Source: a virus
IMG/VR virus record: IMGVR_UViG_3300021170_000011
Coordinates: 35,995-99,994 of that record
DNA: 64,000 nt
Reading direction: 5' to 3' (one strand)
The translations under genes and the position numbers were made by a program. Of the stretch, positions 62,840-64,000 are shown one piece after another. Under the pieces are notes generated by a model. The model was not told the origin of the DNA. It did not search any database and was given only the letters and a program-made list of their open reading frames with translations. Each line of letters opens with the position of its first letter. Position 1 is the stretch's first letter.

Positions 62840-63967
62840 TTACTCAGCGGCCGGGGCGGCGACCGGGGCAACCGGGTTGTACACGAACTTCTTGCGGTTG
62901 CCGTGGTTCACGCGGGTCACACCGGTGGACGGGTCGGCAGCCAGGCGCTCGTGCGCAGCGGACGGGTAGTCCGGCAGCCCCAGCGCGTTCTGCGTCTCGC
63001 GGACGGTGAACTCGACACCGGGGTTCGCCATCAGGTGCTCCAGGATCGGGCCCATCTGCTTGCCCTTGCCGCCACCGGCGGACGGGGCCGGGTCGTTGCG
63101 GTACGCCGCCAGCAGACGCACTCGCCGGGGCTTCGCCGTCTCGACCACCGGGGCGTCCACGGTCGCGGCCGGGGTGTCGTCCTCGTCGTCGTCCGCCGGG
63201 GCGTTGTCGCTGTCGTCGTCGGTCGGCTGCGGGTCCTCGTTGTCGTCGTTCATGCTGTTCCAACCGGCCTCCGGCTCGTCGTTGCCGGGCAGGTGACCGG
63301 TGGACTCAACGGCCTCGTCGATCTCGGCACCGGCCGCCGCGTCGGCGTCCTGCGCGGCGATCTCGTCCATGGCCTGCTCGATCTGGTCGGCGACCATGGC
63401 GGCGTTGATCCCGGCGAACCACACCACGGCCTGACCCGGCTTGCCCTGCTCGGTGCCGGTGACCAGACCGGCCGCCTTCAGGGTGTTTAGCGCGACCCTG
63501 ACCTTGGGGAGGATGATCCCGGTCGCGTCCACGATGTCCTTCGCGGTGCCGGACCCGGCGTTCAGGATGGCGGCGTACACGGGGCGCAGCGCCGGGGTCT
63601 CGGTGATGCCCTCGGGCAGGACCACGGTCTCGGCGGTCACGGCCTGCGGGTCGGTGTCGGCGTGGATCTCGTCCAGGATGGCCTTGGCGAACTCCTCGGG
63701 GCTGATCGCCATGGTCGGGAACTCCGGCTCGGTGGTGGTGGTCTCGGTCTCGGCCAGCTTGTTCAGCTTGCGGAGGACGGCGTGGAGGGAGCCGCGCGGG
63801 TGGGCGTTTCCGCCGCCGAGCTGGCCGATGGTCTGCTCGACGAGGGCGATGGCCTCGGCGACGGTCCCGGTGAAGGTGGCGGTGGTGGCGGTGGTGGTGA
63901 CGCCGGTCAGCATGGTCTCGTTGATGGCGGCGACGTTCAGGGCGGAGAGCTTCTTGATGGTGGTCAT
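62840..63967 (-). CDS. Acidic DNA-binding-like protein with winged-helix ends (375 aa)
   Basis: ATG 63967 with GGAGGAACCC. Residues about 125-195 look like a winged helix (PVYAAILNAGSGTAKDIVDA, LPKVRVALNTLKAAGLVTGT). A long acidic linker (DDDSDNAPADDDEDDTPAAT) follows, then a basic segment (KPRRVRLLAAYRNDPAP) and a second winged-helix-like unit (MGPILEHLMANPGVEFTVRE, SAAHERLAADPSTGVTRV). Two DNA-binding ends on an acidic tether suggest a phage regulator or nucleoid protein; specific family unknown. Confidence 0.65.
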   Translation of the reverse strand: MTTIKKLSALNVAAINETMLTGVTTTATTATFTGTVAEAIALVEQTIGQLGGGNAHPRGSLHAVLRKLNKLAETETTTTEPEFPTMAISPEEFAKAILDEIHADTDPQAVTAETVVLPEGITETPALRPVYAAILNAGSGTAKDIVDATGIILPKVRVALNTLKAAGLVTGTEQGKPGQAVVWFAGINAAMVADQIEQAMDEIAAQDADAAAGAEIDEAVESTGHLPGNDEPEAGWNSMNDDNEDPQPTDDDSDNAPADDDEDDTPAATVDAPVVETAKPRRVRLLAAYRNDPAPSAGGGKGKQMGPILEHLMANPGVEFTVRETQNALGLPDYPSAAHERLAADPSTGVTRVNHGNRKKFVYNPVAPVAAPAAE

Positions 63968-64000
63968 TTCGGGTTCCTCCGGTTTTGTTGGTGTGTTCTT

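Overview
The window reads as a piece of a large, high-GC, tailed (siphovirus-type) actinobacteriophage genome. The evidence is a virion gene order of capsid, head-tail connector, tail tube, frameshifted tail chaperone, tape measure, tail tip, endolysin; very dense small genes joined by ATGA/GTGA/TAGTG overlaps; GGAGG ribosome sites; a Lsr2-like nucleoid protein typical of actinobacteria; and three phage tRNAs plus a tRNA-like remnant. No terminase, portal, DNA polymerase, integrase or rRNA is visible, so this is an internal segment and the lifestyle cannot be settled.

Layout. (1) 1-405: end of a probable major capsid gene and a tiny zinc protein, rightward. (2) 458-11349: an 11-kb leftward block that interrupts the virion operon. 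It carries an RNA-repair cluster: a T4-type polynucleotide kinase/phosphatase, a T4 Rnl1-type RNA ligase with its nucleophile at Lys99, a YcgL-type nucleotidyltransferase and a macro-domain (ADP-ribose) hydrolase, plus a GntR-type regulator, membrane proteins and zinc-ribbon proteins. (3) 11430-27323: rightward virion assembly and lysis genes, including an extremely basic protein built of 23-residue repeats, a canonical -1 frameshift (A AAC CCT), three tandem paralogous tail proteins, and a GH25 endolysin with holin-like neighbours. (4) 27357-46693: leftward accessory and recombination genes: phosphoesterase, glycosidase-like protein, a Thg1-type 3'-5' polymerase, two von Willebrand A proteins, four regulators in a row (two MarR, one protein with four LuxR-type HTH units, one with two), HNH nucleases, Cas4/RecB-like nuclease, RecT, MazG-like protein and a lipoprotein. 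(5) 46817-52096: rightward early genes: VRR-NUC nuclease, a winged-helix replication-initiator-like protein with a probable leaderless promoter and inverted repeats upstream, HNH protein and Lsr2. (6) 52163-59882: leftward small membrane and hypothetical genes with the tRNA cluster. (7) 60074-60580: one rightward gene. (8) 60726-63967: leftward genes (zinc proteins, HTH protein, DUF932 protein, acidic DNA-binding-like protein).

How it may work together. Kinase/phosphatase, ligase, macro hydrolase, nucleotidyltransferase and Thg1-like polymerase form a plausible tRNA damage-repair set, of the type used by T4 against host anticodon nucleases; the phage tRNAs, including one with anticodon UAA, fit the same theme. 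At least six leftward promoters share -10 TACGAT, a -35 box 17-18 bp upstream, and a conserved spacer core (CGTYYAGGG-like), suggesting a phage-wide operator system. The four adjacent HTH regulators are candidates for controlling it. Functions are inferred from sequence motifs read by eye; no database search was run.
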